A stretch of DNA of 64,000 bases from Burkholderia sp. SRS-46 (GCF_004343775.1 NZ_PTXL01000014.1:124001-188000); one strand, 5' to 3'; numbered from the stretch's first letter, positions 16,948 to 25,223 are shown. Numbers and translations: made by a program. Notes: a model not told the origin generated them from the sequence alone.

Positions 16948-17451
16948 ATGAGCAAAGTTACGCTGGGTGGCAACCCGATCGAAATCGCCGGCACGTTCCC
17001 GGCCGTCGGCTCGCAAGCCGCCGACTTCTCGCTGGTCGGCAAGGACCTCGCCGACCTGACGCTCGCCAGCTTCGCCGGCAAGCGCAAGGTGCTGAACATC
17101 GTGCCGAGCCTCGACACCCCGACCTGCGCGACGTCGACCCGCAAGTTCAACGAAGCCGCATCGTCGCTCGACAACACCGTCGTGATCGTCGTGTCGGCCG
17201 ACCTGCCGTTCGCGGCCACCCGCTTCTGCACGACCGAAGGCCTCGAAAACGTGCTGACCGCATCGACGTTCCGCACCGGCCGCGCGTTCGCGAACGCGTA
17301 CGGCGTCGACGTGACGAGCGGCCCGCTGAACGGCCTGACCGCGCGCGCCGTCGTCGTGCTCGACGCGCAGGACAAAGTGCTGCACGCGCAGCTCGTGGGC
17401 GAAATCAAGGACGAGCCGAACTACGACGCCGCGCTCGCTGCACTGAAGTAA
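16948..17451 (+). CDS. tpx: Thiol peroxidase (Tpx-type peroxiredoxin)
   Basis: 167 residues. Atypical two-Cys peroxiredoxin: peroxidatic Cys60 in LDTPTCATSTRKF and resolving Cys94 in RFCTTEGLENV, the spacing usual for Tpx. Start MSKVTLGGNPIEIAG and length match the E. coli enzyme (168). It reduces lipid and alkyl hydroperoxides with thioredoxin; E. coli Tpx is periplasmic in some reports but there is no signal peptide here. CGGAG lies upstream of the ATG. It appears monocistronic: a hairpin at 17476-17500 follows. A second, different peroxiredoxin is encoded at 52 kb. Confidence 0.96.
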   Translation: MSKVTLGGNPIEIAGTFPAVGSQAADFSLVGKDLADLTLASFAGKRKVLNIVPSLDTPTCATSTRKFNEAASSLDNTVVIVVSADLPFAATRFCTTEGLENVLTASTFRTGRAFANAYGVDVTSGPLNGLTARAVVVLDAQDKVLHAQLVGEIKDEPNYDAALAALK

Positions 17452-17475
17452 GCTCTTCTCCCGCTTTCCGCTGTC

Positions 17476-17500
17476 GCGCCGCGCCTTTTTCGCGCGGCGC
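17476..17500 (+). terminator. Hairpin after tpx
   Basis: A perfect 9-bp G+C stem (17476-17484 with 17492-17500) encloses CTTTTTC. The Ts are in the loop, not after the stem, so it is at best a partial terminator. Confidence 0.3.
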
Positions 17501-17539
17501 TGTCACGCTGGATCCCTCATTTCTACAGGAACGCACACC

Positions 17540-18478
17540 TTGGCTACGCTGATTTGCGGCTCGATCGCCTACGACTCCATCATGACCTTCGAAGGGCGGT
17601 TCCGCGAGCACATCCTGCCCGACCAGGTGCACCTCATCAACCTGAGCTTCCTCGTACCGACGATGCGTCGCGAATTCGGCGGCTGCGCGGGCAACATCGC
17701 CTATGCGCTGCATCTGCTGGGCGGCGACGCACGGATGATGGGCACGCTCGGCGCGCTCGACGCGCAACCGTACCTCGAGCGCCTCGACCGGCTCGGCATG
17801 CGCCGCGACCACGTTCGCGTGCTGCCCGAGATGCACTCGGCGCACGCGATGATCACGACTGATCTCGACAACAACCAGATCGCGGCGTTTCACCCGGGCG
17901 CGATGATGCAGTCGCACCTGAACCACGCGGGCGACGCGCCGGACATCACGCTCGCGATCGTCGGCCCGGACGGCTTCGACGGGATGGTGCAGCATACGGA
18001 AGAGCTCGCGAAGGCCGGCGTGCCGTTCGTGTTCGACCCGGGCCAGGGCCTGCCCCTGTTCGACGGCGCGACGCTGCGCCGCAGCATTGAACTTGCGACC
18101 TATGTTTCGGTCAACGACTACGAGGCCAAGCTGGTGAGCGACAAGACGGGATGGTCCGAAGACGAAATCGCCAGCCGGGTCGACGCGCTCGTCGTCACGC
18201 GTGGCGAGCATGGCGCGACAATCCGCCACAAGCAGGGCATGGAGCAGATTCCCGTCGTGCCGGCTGAGCGTATCGCCGATCCGACGGGCTGTGGCGACGC
18301 CTTCCGCGGCGGTCTGCTGTACGGTATCGAAAAGGGCCTCGACTGGGCAACCACGGGGCGCCTGGCCAGCCTGATGGGCTCGATCAAGATCGCCCACCAG
18401 GGGCCGCAATCCTACTCGCTGACACGCGCCGAGATCGACGCACGCTTCGAGGCTGCCTTCGGTTACAGCCTCAAATGA
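17540..18478 (+). CDS. PfkB-family carbohydrate or nucleoside kinase (adenosine kinase-like)
   Basis: 312 residues read from TTG 17540, the only start that keeps the conserved first strand (MATLICGSIAYDSIM); ACAGGA lies about 10 bases upstream. Ribokinase fold: the N-terminal glycine pair is in EFGGCAGNIAYAL (about 47-59), and the C-terminal PfkB signature DPTGCGDAFRGGLLYG (about 250-265) holds the catalytic Asp. The absence of a DFD sugar motif and the overall pattern resemble bacterial adenosine kinase-like members, but the substrate cannot be fixed from sequence. The glycine-zipper lipoprotein starts 19 bases downstream and may be cotranscribed. Confidence 0.87.
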   Translation: MATLICGSIAYDSIMTFEGRFREHILPDQVHLINLSFLVPTMRREFGGCAGNIAYALHLLGGDARMMGTLGALDAQPYLERLDRLGMRRDHVRVLPEMHSAHAMITTDLDNNQIAAFHPGAMMQSHLNHAGDAPDITLAIVGPDGFDGMVQHTEELAKAGVPFVFDPGQGLPLFDGATLRRSIELATYVSVNDYEAKLVSDKTGWSEDEIASRVDALVVTRGEHGATIRHKQGMEQIPVVPAERIADPTGCGDAFRGGLLYGIEKGLDWATTGRLASLMGSIKIAHQGPQSYSLTRAEIDARFEAAFGYSLK

Positions 18479-18497
18479 ATACTGTGGGAGAGCAATA

Positions 18498-18974
18498 ATG
18501 TTGATGAAGAAAACCCTCACGCTCGGGGCCATGCTGACCGCCACGCTGACGCTGGCGGGCTGCTTCACGCCGCCGGGTTCGGCCGACGTGTATAGCTCCG
18601 GCCAGGCGCAGCGCGAGCAGACCGTGCGGATGGCGACGGTCGAGAGCGTTCGCGCGGTGCGCATCCAGTCCGAGAACGGCGGCGGCAGCGCGATCGGCAC
18701 GCTCGGCGGCGGCGCGCTCGGCGCAGTCGCAGGCAGCGCGATCGGCGGCGGCAAGGGCTCGATCCTGACCGCCATCGCGGGCGGCCTCGCCGGCGCGGTC
18801 GCAGGCAATGCGATCGGCGAAAACCTCAGCACGGCGAACGGTGTCGAGATCACCGTGCGCCTCGACAACGGCGACCTGCGCTCGATCACGCAAGCGGCCA
18901 GCGGCGAAGCGTTCCGCGCCGGCGAGCGCGTACGGCTGCTGTCGAGCGGTGGCGTCACGCGCGTCACGCACTGA
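18498..18974 (+). CDS. Glycine-zipper outer-membrane lipoprotein (SlyB/Pcp type)
   Basis: 158 residues with GGGAG 8 bases before the ATG. Lipoprotein signal ends in LAGC (Cys22). The central stretch (about 60-110) is rich in glycine at regular spacing (GTLGGGALGAVAGSAIGGG), a glycine-zipper region as in the SlyB and 17-kDa surface antigen families, which pack against the outer membrane and support envelope integrity. A short conserved C-terminal domain (EITVRLDNGDLRSI) follows. It probably localises to the inner leaflet of the outer membrane; the residue after Cys is Phe, not the Asp of an inner-membrane retention signal. A strong terminator follows at 19011-19043. Confidence 0.88.
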   Translation: MLMKKTLTLGAMLTATLTLAGCFTPPGSADVYSSGQAQREQTVRMATVESVRAVRIQSENGGGSAIGTLGGGALGAVAGSAIGGGKGSILTAIAGGLAGAVAGNAIGENLSTANGVEITVRLDNGDLRSITQAASGEAFRAGERVRLLSSGGVTRVTH

Positions 18975-19010
18975 CCGGTATCCTCAGCACGCGGCGCAAG
19001 CCGCGGTCGA

Positions 19011-19043
19011 ACGCATGCGCGAAGTTGCGCATGCGTTTTTTTT
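19011..19043 (+). terminator. Intrinsic terminator after the glycine-zipper lipoprotein gene
   Basis: ACGCATGCGC (19011-19020) pairs with GCGCATGCGT (19027-19036) around GAAGTT, followed by seven more Ts. This is a classic rho-independent terminator on the plus strand. Confidence 0.88.
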
Positions 19044-19080
19044 CGTCCTGACGCGACGATAGCGCGGCGCGCGCGGACGA

Positions 19081-19111
19081 AAAAAAAACCGCCACCTGAG
19101 CCAGATGGCGG
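19081..19111 (-). terminator. Intrinsic terminator after the histone H1-like gene
   Basis: On the minus strand CCGCCATCT pairs with AGGTGGCGG (one G-T wobble) around GGCTC and is followed by eight Ts. It lies 70 bases past the stop of the H1-like gene and back to back with the plus-strand terminator. Confidence 0.88.
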
Positions 19112-19180
19112 GGTCGATTGAGTAGCGCTACTCAACCCACGGACACCGCATGAGTGTCCGGGTAATGGTGCGATCCGCGA

Positions 19181-19888
19181 TTACGGACGGCTGCCGGTCG
19201 GGAACGGCCATGCTGCTGCCGGGTTGAGCGCGGTCTTCACGCCCGATGCCGGCGCAACCGACGCCGTCGACGCGGTCGTCGCCGGTGCGGCCTTCTTCAC
19301 GACTGCCTTCTTCGGTGCAGCAGCCTTCTTCGGTGCAGCGGCCTTCTTCGGCGCAGCGGCGGCCTTCGGTGCAGCAGCAGCCTTCGGTGCAGCAGCAGCC
19401 TTCGCGGGAGCAGCCGCCTTCTTCGCAGGCGCGGCCTTCTTGGCAGCAGCCTTCTTCGCAGGCGCGGCCTTCTTCGCAGCAGCCTTCTTCGCCGGTGCGG
19501 CCTTCTTCGCAGCAGCCTTCTTCGCCGGTGCAGCCTTCTTCGCTGCGACCTTCTTCACCGCAACCTTCTTCGCGGCGACCTTCTTCGCTGCTGCCTTCTT
19601 CGCCGGTGCGGCCTTCTTCGCAGCAACCTTCTTCACTGCGACTTTCTTCGCAGCTGCCTTCTTCGCCGGTGCTGCCTTCTTTGCAGCAACCTTCTTCACT
19701 GCGACTTTCTTCGCAGCTGCCTTCTTCGCCGGTGCGGCCTTCTTCGCAGCAACCTTCTTCACTGCGACCTTCTTGGCAGCAACCTTCTTCACTGCAGCGG
19801 CCTTCTTCGCCGGCGCAGCGGCCTTCTTCGCAACGGTCTTCTTCGCAGCTGCCTTCTTCGCAGCCGGTTTCTTCTTGGCGAGTGCCAT
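19181..19888 (-). CDS. Histone H1-like Lys/Ala-rich DNA-binding protein
   Basis: 235 residues made almost entirely of Ala, Lys, Pro and Val, with AAGGAG 10 bases before the ATG. It resembles the C-terminal domain of eukaryotic H1 and bacterial AlgP/HctB-type proteins, which coat DNA through repeated Lys pairs in the nucleoid. Residues 41-129 are a 21-residue repeat, then 11-residue AAPAKKAAAKK units, then AAAPK units. The C-terminal tail (about 200-235, ending NPAAAWPFPTGSRP) is non-repetitive and looks conserved by design rather than by composition. Charge is strongly positive. Monocistronic with its own terminator. Its precise effect on DNA is unknown, and length is likely to vary between strains. 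Confidence 0.85.
   Translation of the reverse strand: MALAKKKPAAKKAAAKKTVAKKAAAPAKKAAAVKKVAAKKVAVKKVAAKKAAPAKKAAAKKVAVKKVAAKKAAPAKKAAAKKVAVKKVAAKKAAPAKKAAAKKVAAKKVAVKKVAAKKAAPAKKAAAKKAAPAKKAAAKKAAPAKKAAAKKAAPAKKAAAPAKAAAAPKAAAAPKAAAAPKKAAAPKKAAAPKKAVVKKAAPATTASTASVAPASGVKTALNPAAAWPFPTGSRP
19436..19768 (-). repeat. In-frame tandem repeats of 63 bp and 33 bp in the H1-like gene
   Basis: Residues 41-61, 62-82, 83-103 and 109-129 are four copies of the same 21-residue unit (VAVKKVAAKKAAPAKKAAAK plus K); a VAAKK block of 5 residues sits between the third and fourth. Two 11-residue units (130-140, 141-151) follow and match the end of the larger unit. All changes keep the frame. Confidence 0.92.
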
Positions 19889-20330
19889 GTTGTTCTCCTT
19901 CAGGTTCAGATGAGAGTCAGTTCAAACTACACCCTTCGTCAAAACCCGCTTCCCGCGGACGCTGTTCAGGACGTGCGCTTCGAAGCGGGCTATTCATCGG
20001 CGTACGCGGATACCACGCGCTTACGCTAATGAATACGGTATGGCGCGCGTGGCCATCAGGCCTCGCGCGCCAAATCAAGTCGGCGGCCGACGCGCCACGC
20101 GCCGCCACCCCAGATCGCTTGATCAAGCGGATCGCCACACGGCTGACCGCTTTTTCCGGAGGGAAGTTTGCCCATCCCACTGAAGGGTTCGCAAAGTGCC
20201 TGTCGTATCGTTGGGCCGTTAAGGCACCGGGCGTGCTTTGCATCAGGCGTTCTTGCTCCTAACTAAACCTTGTGCCGGCGCCGCGCGGCGCCGGCTTCAC
20301 CATCGTCGTGACGTGAGTCGCTGCTGCGGG
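19889..20330. other. Intergenic region of 442 bp between the H1-like gene and nrdB
   Basis: It must contain the promoter of the H1-like gene; TTGACG at about 19935-19940 (minus strand) is a good -35 but no matching -10 sits 16-18 bp away. Three symmetric elements are visible: an imperfect 16-bp inverted repeat (19991-20006 with 20020-20035, 13 of 16 matching), a perfect 14-bp palindrome CGCTTGATCAAGCG (20116-20129) and a 22-bp palindrome past nrdB (20274-20295). The 108-codon open frame at 19917-20243 (minus) has no ribosome site and I do not call it a gene. Confidence 0.5.
20274..20295 (-). terminator. 22-bp perfect palindrome past nrdB, terminator-like hairpin
   Basis: A perfect G+C palindrome that can fold as a 9-bp stem with a GCGC loop, 35 bases past the nrdB stop. 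No T-tract follows on the minus strand, so it may act as an RNA 3'-end stabiliser or a weak terminator. Confidence 0.4.
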
Positions 20331-21542
20331 TCATTCCCAGGACAGCGCGCCACCCGTCTGATACTCGATCACACGCGTCTCGAAGAAGTTGCGTTCCTTC
20401 TTCAGGTCGATCATCTCGCTCATCCACGGGAACGGGTTTTCCTCGTTCGGATACAGCGGGTCGAGGCCGATCTGCTGGCAACGGCGGTTGCAGATGAAGC
20501 GCAGATAGCTCTTGAACATCGACGCGTTCAAACCCAGCACGCCGCGCGGCATCGTGTCTTCGGCGTAGCGGTATTCGAGATCGACAGCCTGCTTGAACAG
20601 CTCGCGGATCTCCGCGCGGAATTCCGCGGTCCAGAGATGCGGGTTCTCGAGCTTGATCTGGTTGATCAGGTCGATGCCGAAATTGCAGTGCATCGACTCG
20701 TCGCGCAGGATGTACTGATATTGCTCTGCAGCACCCGTCATCTTGTTCTGGCGGCCGAGCGCGAGAATCTGTGTGAACCCGACATAGAAGAACAGGCCTT
20801 CCATGATGCAGGCGAACACGATCAGCGACTTCAGCAGCTTCTGATCCGCATCGAGCGTGCCGGTCTTGAAGGCCGGGTCCGTCAGCGTATGGATGAACGG
20901 GATCAGGAATTCGTCTTTCGCGCGAATCGACGCGACCTCGTGGTACGCGTTGAAGATCTCGCCTTCGTCGAGGCCGAGCGATTCGACAATATATTGGTAC
21001 GCGTGCGTGTGGATCGCCTCTTCGAACGCCTGGCGCAGCAGGAACTGCCGGCACTCCGGCGCCGTGATGTGGCGGTACGTGCCGAGCACGATGTTGTTCG
21101 CCGCCAGCGAGTCTGCCGTCACGAAGAAGCCGAGGTTGCGCTTGACGATGCGACGCTCGTCTTCGGTCAGGCCGTTCGGATCCTTCCACAGCGCGATGTC
21201 GCGGGACATGTTGATTTCCTGCGGCATCCAGTGGTTCGCACAGCCCGCCAGATACTTTTCCCACGCCCACTTGTACTTGAACGGCACCAGCTGATTGACG
21301 TCAGTCTGGCCGTTGATGATGCGCTTGTCGGCGACATTGACCCGTGCTTCCGAACCGGCAGCGGGAACAGCCGATGCTTGCGGCGGCACCGCGAGATCGC
21401 CTTCGAAAATGTCGCGGACTTGTTGGGCGGCAGGCGCTGCAGCCTGCATTCCGACAGCCATTCCTGCGGGGGTGCGCATCGCGTTTTGCTGCGCTCCGCT
21501 CGCGGGAGTTACGGCCGCCTTCTCGTCATCCCAGTTGAGCAT
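20331..21542 (-). CDS. nrdB: Class Ia ribonucleotide reductase, beta subunit
   Basis: 403 residues. The diiron-tyrosyl radical subunit that powers NrdA. The segment EEAIHTHAYQYIVE keeps the E-x-x-H iron ligands and the radical Tyr four residues later, as in E. coli Glu115/His118/Tyr122. Other ligands lie in the later EFRAEIRELF/HCNFGIDLIN region. The N-terminal 55 residues are Ala/Gln-rich and variable. GGTGAG is upstream of the ATG (AATTT between). It follows nrdA after an unusually long 363-bp gap, so it may have its own promoter or depend on processing of a nrdAB message. Confidence 0.97.
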   Translation of the reverse strand: MLNWDDEKAAVTPASGAQQNAMRTPAGMAVGMQAAAPAAQQVRDIFEGDLAVPPQASAVPAAGSEARVNVADKRIINGQTDVNQLVPFKYKWAWEKYLAGCANHWMPQEINMSRDIALWKDPNGLTEDERRIVKRNLGFFVTADSLAANNIVLGTYRHITAPECRQFLLRQAFEEAIHTHAYQYIVESLGLDEGEIFNAYHEVASIRAKDEFLIPFIHTLTDPAFKTGTLDADQKLLKSLIVFACIMEGLFFYVGFTQILALGRQNKMTGAAEQYQYILRDESMHCNFGIDLINQIKLENPHLWTAEFRAEIRELFKQAVDLEYRYAEDTMPRGVLGLNASMFKSYLRFICNRRCQQIGLDPLYPNEENPFPWMSEMIDLKKERNFFETRVIEYQTGGALSWE

Positions 21543-21905
21543 AAATTCTCACCATCAATTTAGAACGGTTTGTACCATCTTTTCCTGAGCGATAAAAGGG
21601 TTCGCTCACGAAAAATCCCTTTTTCGATTCGCGTTGCGACCTCGATACAACACTTTGAGCAACGCATCGTCGTTCATGCCGCGCACGATGTGTGATGCGC
21701 GTGTATCGCGAGGTGCGCTCGACGCATCGAACGCGGATCGAAACACGACGCTGTCGGGGTTGTTTCGATCGCTTGTCACTGCCTGCAACGCGCGTGCCGC
21801 GTTACAGATTCCTTATCATTTTTTTAGTTGAGAGCGGCGCGCACTTCAACCTTTATCGGTTGCCGTGCGCGCCGCCCGGAGCCTCGCCGAGTCAGACGCG
21901 CCGCG
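21543..21905. other. 363-bp spacer between nrdA and nrdB
   Basis: nrdA and nrdB are often nearly adjacent; here the gap holds the long hairpin past nrdA (21836-21873), an A+T-rich 7-bp inverted repeat (AAAAGGG 21594-21600 and CCCTTTT 21617-21623) near nrdB, and no credible gene (the 60-codon minus frame at 21606-21788 has no ribosome site). I find no NrdR-like box here, unlike upstream of nrdA. Confidence 0.55.
21836..21873 (-). terminator. Long stem-loop just past nrdA
   Basis: A 9-bp outer stem (21836-21844 with 21865-21873), a 2x2 internal loop and a 5-bp inner stem (CAACC/GGTTG) around TTTATC. It lies 33 bases past the nrdA stop. It is not followed by Ts on the minus strand (the next run is As), so partial termination or mRNA-end protection is more likely than full termination. 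Confidence 0.45.
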
Positions 21906-24890
21906 TTACTGGCACGCTTCGCACTCGTCGAAGCCCGGGTCGCCCGGACGCATCATGCACACCGGGCCTTCCGCTTCGACCGGCGCCGCGTTGACCGTGC
22001 CTGCCGACGACGCGTCGCCGCCCGCCGCACCGAAGCCGCCGGCCGCGCCCTGTGCGCCACCGCCGCTCACGCCACCGCTCGACGGCACCGCGTTCAGCGC
22101 GCCGTGCGCGACCGTCGATTTCTCGACGTGCGTCGCCGCCATCGTGCGCAGGTAGTACGTCGTCTTCAGGCCGCGCAGCCACGCGAGCTTGTAGACCTCG
22201 TCGAGCTTCTTGCCCGATGCGCCGCCCATGTAGATGTTCAGCGACTGCGCCTGGTCGATCCACTTCTGACGGCGCGATGCCGCCTCGACCAGCCACGTCG
22301 GATCGACTTCGAACGCGGTCGCGTAGATCGCGCGCAGGTCGGCCGGGATGCGGTCGATGCGCGACAGCATGCCGTCGAAATACTTCAGGTCGGCGACCAT
22401 CACCTCGTCCCACAGGCCGCGCTCCTTCAGGTCGCGCACCAGGAACTCGTTGACCACCGTGAATTCGCCCGACAGGTTCGACTTCACGTACAGGTTCTGG
22501 AAGGTCGGCTCGATGCACGCCGACACGCCGATGATGTTCGAGATCGTCGCCGTCGGCGCGATCGCGACGCAGTTCGAGTTGCGCATGCCGTGCGCGGCGA
22601 TCCGCGAACGCAGCGTCGTCCAGTCGAGCGACTCGGACGTGTCGACCTCGACGTAGCCGCCGCGTGCTTCCGTCAGCAGCTTCAGCGTGTCCTGCGGGAG
22701 GATGCCGCGATCCCACAGCGAGCCGCGGTAGCTCGAGTAGCGCCCGCGCTCCTCGGCCAGCTCGGTCGACGCGTAGTACGCGTAGTAGCAGACCGCTTCC
22801 ATCGAACGGTCGGCGAACTCGACCGCCGCTTGCGACGCGTACGGCGTGCGCAGCAGGTGCAGGCAGTCCTGGAAGCCCATGATGCCCATGCCGACCGGGC
22901 GGTGCTTCAGGTTCGAGTTACGCGCCTTCGGCACCGCGTAGTAGTTGATGTCGATCACGTTGTCGAGCATGCGCATCGCGACGCTGACCGTGCGCTTCAG
23001 CTTGTCGTGGTCGAGCGCGTAGCTGCCGTCCGCCTGCTTCACCAGGTGCGCGAGCAGGTTCACCGAGCCCAGGTTGCAGACCGCGATTTCGGTGTCGCTG
23101 GTGTTCAGCGTGATTTCCGTGCACAGGTTCGACGAGTGGACGACGCCGACGTGCTGCTGCGGCGAACGGATATTGCACGGATCCTTGAACGTGATCCACG
23201 GGTGGCCGGTCTCGAACAGCATGCCGAGCATCTTGCGCCACAGTTGCTGCGCCGGGATCTTCTTGAACAGCTTGATCTCGCCGCGGGCAACCTTGTCCTC
23301 GTACGCCGTGTAGGCCGCCTCGAACTCGGCGCCGAACTTGTCGTGCAGGTCCGGGCAGGTCGACGGCGAGAACAGCGTCCAGTCGGCGCCTTCCATCACG
23401 CGCTTCATGAACAGGTCGGGAATCCAGTTCGCCGTGTTCATGTCGTGCGTGCGGCGGCGATCGTCGCCGGTGTTCTTGCGCAGCTCGAGGAACTCCTCGA
23501 TGTCGAGGTGCCAGGATTCCAGGTACGCGCAGACCGCGCCCTTGCGCTTGCCGCCCTGGTTGACCGCGACGGCCGTGTCGTTCACGACCTTCAGGAACGG
23601 GACCACGCCTTGCGACTTGCCGTTCGTGCCCTTGATATGCGAGCCGAGCGCACGCACGCGGGTCCAGTCGTTGCCGAGACCGCCGGCGAACTTCGACAGC
23701 AGCGCGTTTTCCTTCAGCGCTTCATAGATGCCGTCGAGGTCGTCCGCGACCGTCGTCAGGTAGCACGACGACAGCTGCGAGCGGTGGGTGCCCGAGTTGA
23801 ACAGCGTCGGCGTGGAGCTCATGAAGTCGAAGCTCGACAGCACGTTGTAGAACTCGATCGCGCGCGTCTCGCGGTCGATCTCGTTCAGCGAGAGGCCCAT
23901 CGCGACACGCATGAAGAATGCCTGCGGCATTTCGATGCGGGAGCCGTCGACGTGCAGGAAGTAGCGGTCGTACAGCGTCTGCAGGCCGAGGTAGCCGAAC
24001 TGCAGGTCGCGGTTCGCGTCGAGCGCGTCGCCGAGGCGCTTCAGGTCGAACTGCAGCAGCTTGTCGTCGAGCAGCCCGGCGTCGACGCCGCGCTTCAGGA
24101 ACTGCGGGAAGTACTCCGCGTAGCGGCTCGACATCTCGGCCTGCACCACTTCCTCGCCGAGGATCTCGCGGCGGATCGTGTGCAGCAGGATGCGGGCCGT
24201 GACCTGGCTGTACGCCGGGTCCTTCTCGATCATCGTGCGCGCAGCCAGGATCGCCGAGTCGTAGACCTGGCTCATCGGCACGCCGTCGTACAGGTTCTTC
24301 ACCGTCTCGGCGACGATCGGGTCAGGGTTAACCGCAGCGCCGAGGCCGTCGCACGCGGACACGATCAGTGCGCGCAGCGCGTTCAGGTCGAGCGGGCGCG
24401 AGACGCCGTTGTCGATCACATTGATGGCGGTGCTGCCGCCGGCTTCCGACGCGGCCGCTTCCTCGCCCGCATGCTGGCGCTCGAGGTGGCGCTTCTCGCG
24501 GTACAGCACGTACGCGCGCGCGACGTTGTGCTCGCCGCCGCGCATCAGCGCCAGTTCGACCTGGTCCTGGATATCTTCGATATGGAACGTGCCGCCGTTC
24601 GGACGGCTGCGCACGAGCGCGCGCACCACGTTATGCGTCAGCTGCTCGACCAGTTCGCGCACGCGCGCCGATGCCGCGCCCTGCCCACCGTTGACGGCCA
24701 GGAAAGCCTTCGTCACCGCGATCGCGATCTTCGACGGCTCGAACGCCACCACGCTGCCGTTGCGGCGGATCACCTTGTAGTCGGCGAACGTCGCCTGCGG
24801 CGCGAGCGCCTGCGCGCCTTGTTCGGCGCCGCCAAGAGGGCGGCTCGACGCGCTCTCGAATTGCGACGTCGCGTTGTCGGTGGTTTGCAT
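21906..24890 (-). CDS. nrdA: Class Ia ribonucleotide reductase, alpha subunit
   Basis: 994 residues from ATG 24890 (MQTTDNATSQ), chosen for AGGAG nine bases upstream; the frame is open 43 codons further without a ribosome site. It reduces ribonucleoside diphosphates for DNA synthesis. Two ATP-cone regions are visible at the N terminus (about 32-130, YKVIRRNGSVVAFEPSKIA; and about 150-240, NVIDNGVSRPLDLNALRAL). Active-site residues match E. coli: Cys in SSCYLTT (225), SNLCTEI (Asn437, Cys439, Glu441), AVCNLGSVNL (462), the Tyr pair in KTTYYLRT (730/731). The tail ends DECEACQ, giving the redox Cys pair. Transcription is probably controlled by NrdR through the boxes at 25177-25223. Confidence 0.97.
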   Translation of the reverse strand: MQTTDNATSQFESASSRPLGGAEQGAQALAPQATFADYKVIRRNGSVVAFEPSKIAIAVTKAFLAVNGGQGAASARVRELVEQLTHNVVRALVRSRPNGGTFHIEDIQDQVELALMRGGEHNVARAYVLYREKRHLERQHAGEEAAASEAGGSTAINVIDNGVSRPLDLNALRALIVSACDGLGAAVNPDPIVAETVKNLYDGVPMSQVYDSAILAARTMIEKDPAYSQVTARILLHTIRREILGEEVVQAEMSSRYAEYFPQFLKRGVDAGLLDDKLLQFDLKRLGDALDANRDLQFGYLGLQTLYDRYFLHVDGSRIEMPQAFFMRVAMGLSLNEIDRETRAIEFYNVLSSFDFMSSTPTLFNSGTHRSQLSSCYLTTVADDLDGIYEALKENALLSKFAGGLGNDWTRVRALGSHIKGTNGKSQGVVPFLKVVNDTAVAVNQGGKRKGAVCAYLESWHLDIEEFLELRKNTGDDRRRTHDMNTANWIPDLFMKRVMEGADWTLFSPSTCPDLHDKFGAEFEAAYTAYEDKVARGEIKLFKKIPAQQLWRKMLGMLFETGHPWITFKDPCNIRSPQQHVGVVHSSNLCTEITLNTSDTEIAVCNLGSVNLLAHLVKQADGSYALDHDKLKRTVSVAMRMLDNVIDINYYAVPKARNSNLKHRPVGMGIMGFQDCLHLLRTPYASQAAVEFADRSMEAVCYYAYYASTELAEERGRYSSYRGSLWDRGILPQDTLKLLTEARGGYVEVDTSESLDWTTLRSRIAAHGMRNSNCVAIAPTATISNIIGVSACIEPTFQNLYVKSNLSGEFTVVNEFLVRDLKERGLWDEVMVADLKYFDGMLSRIDRIPADLRAIYATAFEVDPTWLVEAASRRQKWIDQAQSLNIYMGGASGKKLDEVYKLAWLRGLKTTYYLRTMAATHVEKSTVAHGALNAVPSSGGVSGGGAQGAAGGFGAAGGDASSAGTVNAAPVEAEGPVCMMRPGDPGFDECEACQ

Positions 24891-25176
24891 GTGCAAAGCT
24901 CCTGGTGTTGGGTGATGCGGGGGGAACCGCGGATTAAAACGATCGCTGCGCAATGCGGTGCGCGAGCGGTAAGACGCGAGCGATGCGTCGAGGGGGCCGG
25001 TTCGGTCGTCGTGATGCACGCGATCCGGTCTGGTGCTTCGTCATGTGTGCTGCACCCCGTCGACACTCGCTGCGCTGATCGCGACGCCCGGACCGCCGGC
25101 CTGGCGCGTCGCCCTGAGAACTCTGTCCGCCGGCGTTGCCCGCCGGTTCGTGCCGCTCGGGTTTTCCCTGCGACAC

Positions 25177-25223
25177 ACACTATATCTAGTGCAGAACTGC
25201 TCAATTGGCACCAAGTATAGTGG
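25177..25223 (-). promoter_or_regulatory. Two NrdR-like boxes upstream of nrdA
   Basis: Box 1 (25177-25192) reads ACACTATATCTAGTGC, 14 of 16 bases of the idealised ACACTATATATAGTGT palindrome. Box 2 (25208-25223) reads GCACCAAGTATAGTGG, a weaker match that keeps CAC, TATAGTG. The starts are exactly 31 bp apart, three helical turns, which is the known arrangement of paired NrdR boxes. Box 2 covers the -10 element and box 1 lies just past the predicted transcript start, so repression by NrdR is the clear prediction. nrdR itself is not in the window. Confidence 0.82.

Noticed and set aside
19917..20243. 108-codon minus frame upstream of the H1-like gene
   Set aside because: No ribosome site, no recognisable domain, and it runs across the palindromes of the regulatory spacer.
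25019..25176. Upstream extension of NrdA to 25019, and an 80-codon GTG frame in the nrdA leader
   Set aside because: No ribosome site in either case; AGGAG supports ATG 24890. The leader frame has no family motif and an unusual composition.
24891..25206. A cobalamin riboswitch in the nrdA leader
   Set aside because: Class Ia reductase has no cobalamin need, and I do not see the conserved B12-box; the leader is left as unexplained.
21828..25220. An open frame of 1130 codons on the plus strand opposite nrdA
   Set aside because: It is the third-position shadow of nrdA in high-GC DNA: Arg/Ala/His/Val-rich translation with no family motif and no ribosome site.
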